This document shows positions 1 through 8,318 of a stretch of DNA of 64,000 bases, in pieces. The position numbers were made by a program, and so were the translations under genes. The notes below the pieces were generated by a model. That model was not told the DNA's origin, made no database searches, and saw only the letters and a list, made by a program, of their open reading frames with translations. Each line of letters opens with the position of its first letter. Positions within the stretch are counted from its first letter, which is position 1. The stretch comes from a virus: IMG/VR virus record IMGVR_UViG_3300030518_000006, positions 32,774 to 96,773 of that record. The stretch is one strand, 5' to 3'.

Positions 1-1122
1 GATGGTCACCAACGACACCGTGGGCGTATTTGCGGCGGTGCTTGTCTCCAGGCCCCACGCAAAGTCGAGAGCGGTCTGAGCGGGGAGTGAAGCGACGGTG
101 ACACCGGCCAGGGCAGTCGTGATGGTCGACAGGCTGGTGCCGTTGGTCGCTATAGCGGAGAGCGTCGTAGTGGTCCATGCCGAGCCGTTCCGGTACTTCC
201 ACGTCGTACGCCCATCGAATGAGACCAGGCCGACCAGGGTCGTGCCAGATGGTGTGGTACTTGTAAAGGTGACCGAGGTAATGCTGGCCGGGCTGAAAGC
301 CGCCAAGGAGAAGCTCGACCCAGTGGAGGTCGTGGCGTAGTACATTGTCCCGGTCGGGTAGGTATAGGTACCAGGCCCCAGGATCTGCACTTGATTCAGC
401 TCTACGTGATACGCACTCCCTCCTACCGAATTGGTGAAGGCTATCTGGTAGTATCGATAGGGGGTCGAGTTAGAAAACGTGTAGCCGGATGCTGAGGCAT
501 TTGTTGGGTTCTGTCCAGTGCGAGAGTCGAGCGTCGTCCACGGCCCAGTCAGGCCGATGTTCGAGCCGCTCACCGTCCAGGCTGATGGAGCGTTATTAGC
601 TTGCTGGTAAGCGCCCACGAGGTAACCCGTGGCCACTATTGCTGAGCCAATATCTATGGCCGCAGTACCGGTGTTATATGTCGCAAATTCCATTTGTGAG
701 GTGGTATAGAGGTTGGTCGTGCACCAGGTCTGGTATGCATTGAATCCCGACTGGATGAATGTTCCAGCCGCCGCGTAGGGGCTCGGTGCGGAGTTGGACG
801 TCATGGACACTGTGGGGTAATAAGTGCCGGCGCTGAGCGTAGCGAATAGGCTGAGCGCATTCAGATTCGGGGTGACGTTGATCTGCGTCCCCGAAGCAGA
901 ATTCTGCTGCACATAATTGCTGGCGCTGGAGAAGTTATCACTCGTGCTGGTATAGGTCGACGCGGTGACCTGCTTGCTCACTGCCAGGGCGTATTCGTTA
1001 TTTGTGATCGCGGGATGCGTGACTACTACCGAATCGCCAACGGTTCCATAAGCGGACAGTGTGACCGGATTGGTGCTGGTCTGAGTGATCGAGAGTGTTT
1101 GTGCAATGGGATTGAAGCTCAT
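1..1122 (-). CDS. F5/8C-domain adhesin, copy A (3' end off the window)
   Basis: Reading leftward from ATG at 1122, the frame stays open to base 1, so the C-terminus is missing. The product is a Ser/Thr-rich beta protein. Its central part (AWTVSGSN, WTTLDSRTGQNP, YRYYQIAFT, QVQILGPG) reads like an F5/8 type C (discoidin-like) carbohydrate-binding domain. I infer a fibre or adhesin that touches the host surface. It starts 1 base after copy B stops. Its N-terminal 70 residues resemble copy C (2406-3695), while the middle is identical in DNA to copy B, so the gene is a mosaic. Confidence 0.75.
   Translation of the reverse strand, partial: MSFNPIAQTLSITQTSTNPVTLSAYGTVGDSVVVTHPAITNNEYALAVSKQVTASTYTSTSDNFSSASNYVQQNSASGTQINVTPNLNALSLFATLSAGTYYPTVSMTSNSAPSPYAAAGTFIQSGFNAYQTWCTTNLYTTSQMEFATYNTGTAAIDIGSAIVATGYLVGAYQQANNAPSAWTVSGSNIGLTGPWTTLDSRTGQNPTNASASGYTFSNSTPYRYYQIAFTNSVGGSAYHVELNQVQILGPGTYTYPTGTMYYATTSTGSSFSLAAFSPASITSVTFTSTTPSGTTLVGLVSFDGRTTWKYRNGSAWTTTTLSAIATNGTSLSTITTALAGVTVASLPAQTALDFAWGLETSTAANTPTVSLVTI
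42..921. repeat. 880-bp direct repeat, copy 1
   Basis: Bases 42-921 match 1324-2203 without a difference that I can find by eye, at a fixed offset of 1282. The repeat covers the middle and C-terminal coding part of adhesins A and B. Identity stops abruptly at both ends. This suggests recent duplication, gene conversion or an assembly artefact. Confidence 0.85.
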
Positions 1123-1123
1123 A

Positions 1124-2404
1124 TCAAGGCACCTGGAGGGCGGCTTGAATCTGGAGCGCCGCCGGGGTATTGTTGACGAGGACCGTGGTGGTGCTGCTCG
1201 CTCGCAACATGCCGATATCCTGGGTCGCCACTCCCAGTTTGCCCACTGAGGCAGACTGGTACGCGGCAGGAAGTGCGATCACGATGGTGACCAGGAATAC
1301 CGCTGGTGTAGCTGACGCACTGGTTGTCTCCAGGCCCCACGCAAAGTCGAGAGCGGTCTGAGCGGGGAGTGAAGCGACGGTGACACCGGCCAGGGCAGTC
1401 GTGATGGTCGACAGGCTGGTGCCGTTGGTCGCTATAGCGGAGAGCGTCGTAGTGGTCCATGCCGAGCCGTTCCGGTACTTCCACGTCGTACGCCCATCGA
1501 ATGAGACCAGGCCGACCAGGGTCGTGCCAGATGGTGTGGTACTTGTAAAGGTGACCGAGGTAATGCTGGCCGGGCTGAAAGCCGCCAAGGAGAAGCTCGA
1601 CCCAGTGGAGGTCGTGGCGTAGTACATTGTCCCGGTCGGGTAGGTATAGGTACCAGGCCCCAGGATCTGCACTTGATTCAGCTCTACGTGATACGCACTC
1701 CCTCCTACCGAATTGGTGAAGGCTATCTGGTAGTATCGATAGGGGGTCGAGTTAGAAAACGTGTAGCCGGATGCTGAGGCATTTGTTGGGTTCTGTCCAG
1801 TGCGAGAGTCGAGCGTCGTCCACGGCCCAGTCAGGCCGATGTTCGAGCCGCTCACCGTCCAGGCTGATGGAGCGTTATTAGCTTGCTGGTAAGCGCCCAC
1901 GAGGTAACCCGTGGCCACTATTGCTGAGCCAATATCTATGGCCGCAGTACCGGTGTTATATGTCGCAAATTCCATTTGTGAGGTGGTATAGAGGTTGGTC
2001 GTGCACCAGGTCTGGTATGCATTGAATCCCGACTGGATGAATGTTCCAGCCGCCGCGTAGGGGCTCGGTGCGGAGTTGGACGTCATGGACACTGTGGGGT
2101 AATAAGTGCCGGCGCTGAGCGTAGCGAATAGGCTGAGCGCATTCAGATTCGGGGTGACGTTGATCTGCGTCCCCGAAGCAGAATTCTGCTGCACATAATT
2201 GCTCGCGCTCGAGAAATTGATGCCAGTATTGGTATACGACTGCCCTGAGACGTACTTCGATACCGTCAGCGCCAGTTCGTTGTTGGTCACGGCTGGATGA
2301 GTGATCGTGACTGAGCTTCCATTGCCGCCGCCGCCCGCGAGGGTAATCGGATTCGTGCTCGTCTGGGTGACCGACAGTGTTTGCGCAAGGGGGGAGTAGG
2401 ACAT
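1124..2404 (-). CDS. F5/8C-domain adhesin, copy B
   Basis: 426 aa. Residues about 105-255 carry the discoidin-like pattern: conserved Trp, SGSN, LDSRTG, YRYYQIAFTN and LNQVQILGPG. This fold commonly binds sugars. The C-terminal third (TTPSGTTLVGLVSFDGRTTWK, ALDFAWGLET) is another beta-rich module shared by all three copies. No signal peptide or membrane segment is seen, so it is probably a virion appendage rather than an exported protein. It lies in a head-to-tail array with copies A and C, with 1-bp spacers. The family call is by motif; the adhesin role is inferred. Confidence 0.8.
   Translation of the reverse strand: MSYSPLAQTLSVTQTSTNPITLAGGGGNGSSVTITHPAVTNNELALTVSKYVSGQSYTNTGINFSSASNYVQQNSASGTQINVTPNLNALSLFATLSAGTYYPTVSMTSNSAPSPYAAAGTFIQSGFNAYQTWCTTNLYTTSQMEFATYNTGTAAIDIGSAIVATGYLVGAYQQANNAPSAWTVSGSNIGLTGPWTTLDSRTGQNPTNASASGYTFSNSTPYRYYQIAFTNSVGGSAYHVELNQVQILGPGTYTYPTGTMYYATTSTGSSFSLAAFSPASITSVTFTSTTPSGTTLVGLVSFDGRTTWKYRNGSAWTTTTLSAIATNGTSLSTITTALAGVTVASLPAQTALDFAWGLETTSASATPAVFLVTIVIALPAAYQSASVGKLGVATQDIGMLRASSTTTVLVNNTPAALQIQAALQVP
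1324..2203. repeat. 880-bp direct repeat, copy 2
   Basis: Partner of 42-921. It lies wholly inside adhesin gene B (1124-2404). The flanks (1124-1323 and 2204-2404) differ from copy A. Confidence 0.85.
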
Positions 2405-2405
2405 C

Positions 2406-3695
2406 TTAGACCACCTGCAGAGCAGCTTGGATGGTCAGGGCGGCATTCGTATTATTGAAAAGCGCTGTCGTCGTGGCCGTGAGCCGCACCATGCCAATAT
2501 CCTGGGTGCTCCCCAAACCACCGGTGAGCGCCGCTTGATACCCGGAAGGGATGCTGATGACAACAGTCACCAGCGAGACCGACGGGGTGTTCGCGGCTGT
2601 TGTTGTCTCCAAGCCCCACGCAAAGTCTAAGCCCGTCTGCGCCGGCAAGGAGTTGATGGTCGCTCCTGCGAGTGCTGAGCTGATGGTTGCCAGGCTGGTC
2701 CCCTGAGCAGCTATAGCGGAAAGCGTTGTGGTGGTCCATGCCGAGCCATTCCAGTATTTCCAGGTCGTCTGATTATCGAATGAGACCAGACCGACCAAGG
2801 TCGTGCCGGATGGGGTGGCGCTAGTGAACGTAACAGAGGTGATGGTTCCGCCCGCATACCCGGCAAGGCCCACGTTCGACCCGGCTGAGGTCGTCGCATA
2901 ATACATGGTGCCCGTCGGATAGGTCCATGAGCCGGGGCCCAGGATCTGCACCTGATTCAGTGCTGCGACGTATGCTGAGCCGCCCACCGTATTAGTAAAA
3001 GCGAATTGATAGTAACGATAAGCAGTGGTGTTGGAGAAGGTATATGTGGACGCCGATGAACTTGTGGGATTTTGAGCGGTGCGGGTATCGAGAGTTGTCC
3101 AAGGCCCAGAAAGGCTCGTGTTAGAGCCACTAAGCGTCCAGGCAGCCGGGGCATTATTTCCCTGCTGGTAGGCGCCGACGAGATATCCAGTGGACAGGAA
3201 TGCCACTCCCATATCGATGGCAACTGTTCCCGTATTATAAGTAGAAAATTCGCACTGCGATGAGGTATAGAGGTTCGTCGTCTGCCACGCGGAGTAGGGT
3301 AGAAAAGCGTTGTTAAGATTCGTGCCGGCTGCCACATAGGGTACCGGGGCTGTGTTTGTGGTCATCGATACGGTGGGGTAGTATGTGGTCCCTCCCGAGG
3401 TCGCAAACAGGGTTAGCGCGTTTAGACTCGGGAGGGCGTTGATCTGCGTCCCCGAAGCAGAATTCTGCTGTACATAGTTGCTGGCACTTGAAAAATTATC
3501 TCCCGTATTCGTATAGGTTGCTCCGGACACGCTCTCATAGACAGCCAGCAGGTACTCGTTATTCGCAATGCTCGGATGAGTGATGACCACCGAATCCCCA
3601 ATAGTCCCCTGCGCCGCCAACGTGACCGGGTTGGTCGACGTCTGGGTGATCGACAGGGTCTGGGTGGTCGGATTATAGCTCACAGGACACGCCAC
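2406..3695 (-). CDS. F5/8C-domain adhesin, copy C
   Basis: 429 aa, a more diverged paralog of A and B with the same domain order: N-terminal beta module, F5/8C-like middle (AWTLSGSN, WTTLDTRTAQNP, YRYYQFAFTN) and C-terminal beta module. A short DNA stretch near 3441-3476 (encoding NSASGTQIN) is nearly identical in all three copies and could act as a recombination point. Its start overlaps the end of the large fibre gene by 16 bases. I infer a host-binding appendage. Confidence 0.78.
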   Translation of the reverse strand: MACPVSYNPTTQTLSITQTSTNPVTLAAQGTIGDSVVITHPSIANNEYLLAVYESVSGATYTNTGDNFSSASNYVQQNSASGTQINALPSLNALTLFATSGGTTYYPTVSMTTNTAPVPYVAAGTNLNNAFLPYSAWQTTNLYTSSQCEFSTYNTGTVAIDMGVAFLSTGYLVGAYQQGNNAPAAWTLSGSNTSLSGPWTTLDTRTAQNPTSSSASTYTFSNTTAYRYYQFAFTNTVGGSAYVAALNQVQILGPGSWTYPTGTMYYATTSAGSNVGLAGYAGGTITSVTFTSATPSGTTLVGLVSFDNQTTWKYWNGSAWTTTTLSAIAAQGTSLATISSALAGATINSLPAQTGLDFAWGLETTTAANTPSVSLVTVVISIPSGYQAALTGGLGSTQDIGMVRLTATTTALFNNTNAALTIQAALQVV

Positions 3696-6600
3696 TCCGT
3701 GCCATCGTACTGCATGGTGTAGTTCACATTGACGGTCGAGACCACGATCGTGCTGCTGCCGTCGATCGTCCCCGCGCTCGGCGCGATGGTGAGATTATAC
3801 GTCCCGCTGCCGATCATCTTCACATTCACGATCAGGCCGGTCGGCGGGGAGGCCATGAGGGTGATCTGGAAGGCGCTCGAGCTGGTATCTCCCATGATCG
3901 TATAATCAGAGGCCAGCATCGTATAGTTGGAGGTCTTGGTGGAGATCGGGTACGCGACGGCACAGGCAAAAGTCGCATAGAGCGCTTGATTGATCGTGAA
4001 GAGCGTCGTGAGGGCATTCGGCGTCGAGCTGCTCGTGGTCGCCGACGCCACCCGGAAGATGATATTACCGCCGACTCCGGTCCCTGTGCCGATGCCGCCG
4101 GCGATCGTGAAGCTGGCGCCAGCGATGTTGGCTCCTGAGCCGCCTGTGGCGTTATAGATGATTGCCTGCGGGGCAGCATTGGTCTCGCCATTGCCGATGA
4201 AGACATTGCCGATGGCGGCGGAATTGCCGCCTGCGACGAAGCGGTTGCTCGCACCCACGGCGGTCGAGTCCCCAGAGCCATAGCCCAGAAATATGTTGTA
4301 GGTGCCGGTGGTGGTCTGGTTTCCCGAATCATAACCGATAGCGGTATTGCCAATGCCAGTCATATTGTAGCCTGACCCCAATCCGATCAGGGTGTTATCC
4401 CCGCTCGTGGTCAGGGAGAACCCCGCTTGGAACCCAATACACACATTGCCGGCAGATGACGTCGCCGTGGGTGCGACTTGAGAACCAACGAAGACGTTAT
4501 CCGCTCCGGACGATGCATGCCCCGAGTTATATCCGACAATGGTATTGTCACTCGTGCCGACGATACCTGCACCCGCCAGGTTACCCACCAAGGTGTTATG
4601 GTTGCCCGTTACGGAGGCGCTGCCCGCCCCGGAGCCGAAGAATTCATTGGTAGCCACACCGGAGATGTTCGAGTGCAGGCCGGTAGTCGCTGAGAAGGTG
4701 AATAGCGTACTGCCAGTGACGGTTGAGGTCCCGTTCCAATAGGTGACTTCACCTGATGTGCCAGAGCCAGTGACGCCGCCGCCCGCCCCGAAAGGACCAA
4801 CCGTGGCGCCATTCACGCGCGCATACATGCCTGCACTGGTGATCCAGACGTCGCCATTGACGGGCGTAGTCGGGGCCGACCCTTGCCCGATGTTCAAGCC
4901 GGCCAAGGTCGTGGTGGAGGCGGGGGTCAGGACTTCATAGCTGAAGGTGACTGACGGGACGGACGGGGTGGCGGTCATCCAGGTCGTATAGGTACCCGAC
5001 ACCGATGCCCAGAAGTGAAAACTACCATCGTCGGCCCCGCCATTAGCAGGGGTACCGAAACCGAAGGTGTTGCCCGCCGTGTTCGACCACCGCTGGAAAT
5101 TCTGGTTATAGACGTCGGAGGACTGCCATGCCCATGCGTAGCCTGCCAGGGGGGAAATGACGGTGAAGAATGAGTCGAGCGCGCTGCCGTTTCCCCAGCT
5201 CAAGGCGAGGGGGAAGACGATCGTGTTCGCGATCGTGGCTGATGCGACCGCGAGAGGGGCGCCAGACGGGTAGCTGCCTGAGCAGCTGCCGCTGATGTTG
5301 CCGCCACCTCCGGAGAGTGACGCATACGCGCCACCATTCACCGATGCGTAGAAACCCTGGAGCGTATCATCGTAATAAATGGTCCCGCTGTTGCTCGGCG
5401 ACAGGGCAGGTGCGCTCGTTGTCGCGATGCCGGTCCAGGTGGTCCCGCCATCGCCCCCCACCGTCCAACGCGTGGTCAAGGTATTGGGGGTGCTGCTCGA
5501 CGTCCCGACCGGTGCGGTCTTGATGATCACCGCACCGCCCGCTCCCGTGCCCGTGCCAATGCCGCCGGCGATGGTATAGCTGGCGCCGGCAACGTTGGCG
5601 CCCGAGCCACCCGTCGCATTGTAGACCACCGCTTGCGGACTCGCGGCGGTCTCGCCATTGCCGATGAATACGGTTGATATGGGGGCGCTCAACGAACCGG
5701 CCACAAGGCGATTGCTCGCTCCTGCTGCGGTGCTGTCACCTGAGAGCGCGCCGAGGAAGATGTTGTAGGATCCGGTCGTGTTCGACTCGCCGGCATCGTA
5801 CCCCATTCCAACCAGGTATTGGCCCGTGGTTGTGGCCGTCAGTGCGCCGGCGCCGAAAGCGGCATTGTAGGAACCCGAGGAGCCGCCACCGGTCGCTCCC
5901 TCCAGTGCACTCAGGCCTACGGCCACGTTCTGCGACCCGGCGTTGTAGTAGCCCGCCGAAGATCCGATGAAGGTGTTCGGGCCCCCGGCATAGGCACCCC
6001 CCGCATGGTAACCGACGAGCGTGCTGCCGCTCGTACCCGTGATGGCGGCACCCGCGCTCACGCCGATCATCACATTGCTTCCGCCCGAGGTCAGGGCCGC
6101 CCCAGGACCATTGCCCAGCAGCGTGTTGTTCGCCCCGGTCATGGTGGTGTTGCCGGCATTGGCGCCCCATGTCTCCGTGGCCGTGGTGTTGGGTTGGTTG
6201 CAGGTCACCCCTGCACCGGTCGTATACCGGAGCGTGCTGCTGCCGGTAACGGTCTCAGTGCCATTCCAATAGACCAGCTCACCGGAAGTTCCCGATCCGG
6301 TGATGACACTGGATGGGAGATCAGCGGCCACCAGAGCTCGGAAGGTGGGCGCTGCAGCGGCTCCGGTCGTCGGGCCAGCCCATACGTAGTTGGCCGTCTG
6401 GGTCGCCAGGGTACCAGTCAAGGTACCGGACGCAGTGACGGGCGACCCGGTGACGGTGAATATGGCGGGGAGGGCAAGACCAACACTGGTCACCCCGCCC
6501 CCTCCCGTACCAAAAGGCCCGACCGTCCCGCCATTCACTTGGGCATACATGCCTGCGCTGGTGATCCAGATGTCACCGTTGTTGGGTGATGTCGGAGTCG

Positions 6601-6895
6601 ACCCTTGCCCGATGTTCAAGCCGGCCGCGGTGGTCGTCGATGCCGGGGTGCCGACGGGCACTTGGGCCGTGATCACCGACGCCCCGACGCTGAGCACCTC
6701 CGTCCCATTGACCACCACGCCGATCTTGGATGACGTGGTCGCCTGGGTCGCATAGAAGCCGATGCGATTCGATGCGGTGGCAGCGGTGACATCCCCGTTC
6801 CCGTCCGCGATTGGGAAGGCGAAGGCCAGGGCCGCGGCACTGCCGAGGATCTGGAGACGAGCGCCGAGCTTCAGGAGGAGGGATTGGGCGGCCAT
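3680..6895 (-). CDS. Large fibre with YadA-head-like repeats
   Basis: 1071 aa, Gly/Ser/Thr-rich. It contains many short repeats of the type NTxxG...AG, NVxxIGxxAG and TAIGYDSG, typical of trimeric autotransporter/YadA heads and some phage fibres. The module GLNIGQGS...GDIWITSAGMYAxVNG occurs near residues 90-130 and again near 665-705, so the protein is built from two diverged halves. The N-terminus (LLLKLGARLQILGSAAALAFAF) is hydrophobic and may be an attachment end. No enzyme motif is seen. It is probably the main receptor-binding fibre, and is followed at once by the three F5/8C adhesins, which may sit at its tip. Confidence 0.8.
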   Translation of the reverse strand: MAAQSLLLKLGARLQILGSAAALAFAFPIADGNGDVTAATASNRIGFYATQATTSSKIGVVVNGTEVLSVGASVITAQVPVGTPASTTTAAGLNIGQGSTPTSPNNGDIWITSAGMYAQVNGGTVGPFGTGGGGVTSVGLALPAIFTVTGSPVTASGTLTGTLATQTANYVWAGPTTGAAAAPTFRALVAADLPSSVITGSGTSGELVYWNGTETVTGSSTLRYTTGAGVTCNQPNTTATETWGANAGNTTMTGANNTLLGNGPGAALTSGGSNVMIGVSAGAAITGTSGSTLVGYHAGGAYAGGPNTFIGSSAGYYNAGSQNVAVGLSALEGATGGGSSGSYNAAFGAGALTATTTGQYLVGMGYDAGESNTTGSYNIFLGALSGDSTAAGASNRLVAGSLSAPISTVFIGNGETAASPQAVVYNATGGSGANVAGASYTIAGGIGTGTGAGGAVIIKTAPVGTSSSTPNTLTTRWTVGGDGGTTWTGIATTSAPALSPSNSGTIYYDDTLQGFYASVNGGAYASLSGGGGNISGSCSGSYPSGAPLAVASATIANTIVFPLALSWGNGSALDSFFTVISPLAGYAWAWQSSDVYNQNFQRWSNTAGNTFGFGTPANGGADDGSFHFWASVSGTYTTWMTATPSVPSVTFSYEVLTPASTTTLAGLNIGQGSAPTTPVNGDVWITSAGMYARVNGATVGPFGAGGGVTGSGTSGEVTYWNGTSTVTGSTLFTFSATTGLHSNISGVATNEFFGSGAGSASVTGNHNTLVGNLAGAGIVGTSDNTIVGYNSGHASSGADNVFVGSQVAPTATSSAGNVCIGFQAGFSLTTSGDNTLIGLGSGYNMTGIGNTAIGYDSGNQTTTGTYNIFLGYGSGDSTAVGASNRFVAGGNSAAIGNVFIGNGETNAAPQAIIYNATGGSGANIAGASFTIAGGIGTGTGVGGNIIFRVASATTSSSTPNALTTLFTINQALYATFACAVAYPISTKTSNYTMLASDYTIMGDTSSSAFQITLMASPPTGLIVNVKMIGSGTYNLTIAPSAGTIDGSSTIVVSTVNVNYTMQYDGTEWRVL

Positions 6896-6935
6896 GGGAA
6901 GTCCAGGGGTTGGAGGTGCTCAGGTCAGGACGCGG

Positions 6936-7412
6936 CTATTCCGCGTCGTCGTCCTCAGAGCCGAGGTCGAAGCCCTCGATCAGGCTGGAGGTGTGCTCGT
7001 CGTTGTTCGGCAGGAGGCCCCAGGCAATGCGATTCTTGAAGGCGAGCTTGAGTCCCTTCTGAGCCAGGTCGCGCTGCTTGACGGTCAACTCGATGACGAC
7101 TGTCCCGGTCTTCCAGGCGTTCCACGCTTCATCCCACGCGATCTTGCGCTTGGCTTCGTCGATGTCGCCCTGCTTGTACAGTTCCGCCTTCTCGAAATCG
7201 TAGGCGTCTGTGCGCGCCGGATTCTGCTGCTTGAGCAGCTTGCGGAGCTTGCATCCCTTCTGGGAGTCATGAGCGTCCGGGAAGACCTTCTCACTCTGGA
7301 CCACCCCTTCGAGCAGGTAGGCGCCACCACGCGTGAGCATGATGCGGAGCTTGGGCTTGGGGGAGGGATTGTCCGCGCTGGGCGCGGGCATGGCTGCGGC
7401 GGCGGTACTCAT
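6936..7412 (-). CDS. Hypothetical protein, acidic tail
   Basis: 158 aa, family not recognised. The N-terminal 20 residues are Ala/Pro-rich, the middle is a mixed charged alpha/beta region, and the end is acidic (LGSEDDDAE). It lies between two fibre genes on the same strand, so a structural or fibre-assembly role is possible but unproven. Confidence 0.6.
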   Translation of the reverse strand: MSTAAAAMPAPSADNPSPKPKLRIMLTRGGAYLLEGVVQSEKVFPDAHDSQKGCKLRKLLKQQNPARTDAYDFEKAELYKQGDIDEAKRKIAWDEAWNAWKTGTVVIELTVKQRDLAQKGLKLAFKNRIAWGLLPNNDEHTSSLIEGFDLGSEDDDAE

Positions 7413-7462
7413 CGGATTCTATTCCTCGCGATGGGTGGGGATGATCGGGCGGAATGCGTCGA

Positions 7463-8287
7463 TCAGAAGACTCGGCTGCGGATCTTGGCCGACCAGCCGG
7501 TGGTAGCCGGGGTGCAGACCAGGTTGATCGCGCCGCCGGCGATGGTGATAGTCAGAGGGCAGTCGAAGGTGCCGCCGGACGGGGGCCCGAGCACGATCCC
7601 GTATTCGCTCCAGACCGGAGTGGTTCCGTCGTTGACGTTAGCACGTAGGCTCGTGCTATAGCGGGTAGACCCCTTGATGAGCTCGATCTCCCAGAGCACA
7701 TCGGTATAGGTCGCGGTGGCAGCGCTATCGATGACGGTGGCTGCGGCCGGGATCGAGGCGACGGTGAGCGTGCCACTGGTGCGCGGGCCGACGAACGGAT
7801 TGGGGTATGTTCCCGACAGATCGCCGCCGGCAGGCCCTGTGGGAGATCCGCCTCCGCCTCCGCCCGTCTCGCCGATCCAGTTCGCTTCACCATCGGACAA
7901 GACGATGTTGTAGAAGACGAGGAGGACCCACGGCATGTTGCGTCGGGACAGGTCCCCGTACTGCTGCACCATGATCGGGGAAAAGAAATAGCTCGGGTTG
8001 GCTGAGAAGAAGACCTGGGCGTTAGCGATGGCTTCAATGATGGTGCGGCCAGTGAAGGCCTCCGCCTTATATGGGTTGGCCATCGTGGTGGTCGACCCGG
8101 TCGTCAATGTCATGCCAGCGTTGAAGTTCAGGCCGGTGCGCGGGTTGTCATTCGCGCAGAAGACCGGGCCCTGCACGATGTCGCTCAGGTAGGGCGCCAG
8201 CGCCGCATTCAGCTGGGTGATCAGGCCGGATTGGACCGGGGTGTCCTGGATCGTATCCGCTTGCACTGAGAGGGAGATAGTACCCAC
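7463..8287 (-). CDS. Fibre-like protein with GDLSGTYPNP linker
   Basis: 274 aa. The N-terminal 140 residues form a compact domain of unknown family. A Gly-rich hinge (GETGGGGGGSPTGPAGGDLSGTYPNPFVG) follows, a motif widespread in phage fibre and collar proteins. The C-terminal 110 residues are a beta domain (SLRANVND, YGIVLGPPSGG). I infer a trimeric fibre or fibre-tip protein; it lies next to the large YadA-like fibre. Confidence 0.7.
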   Translation of the reverse strand: MGTISLSVQADTIQDTPVQSGLITQLNAALAPYLSDIVQGPVFCANDNPRTGLNFNAGMTLTTGSTTTMANPYKAEAFTGRTIIEAIANAQVFFSANPSYFFSPIMVQQYGDLSRRNMPWVLLVFYNIVLSDGEANWIGETGGGGGGSPTGPAGGDLSGTYPNPFVGPRTSGTLTVASIPAAATVIDSAATATYTDVLWEIELIKGSTRYSTSLRANVNDGTTPVWSEYGIVLGPPSGGTFDCPLTITIAGGAINLVCTPATTGWSAKIRSRVF

Positions 8288-8318
8288 GGGGTGTATCCTG
8301 CAAAGAAAAGAGGGGCAA

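Noticed and set aside
5819-6589. Long plus-strand frame opposite the large fibre gene
   Set aside because: Arg/Gly/Ala-rich shadow of a GC-rich minus-strand gene; no ribosome site and no domain. Same for frames at 6762-7661, 8868-10196 and 10810-11811.
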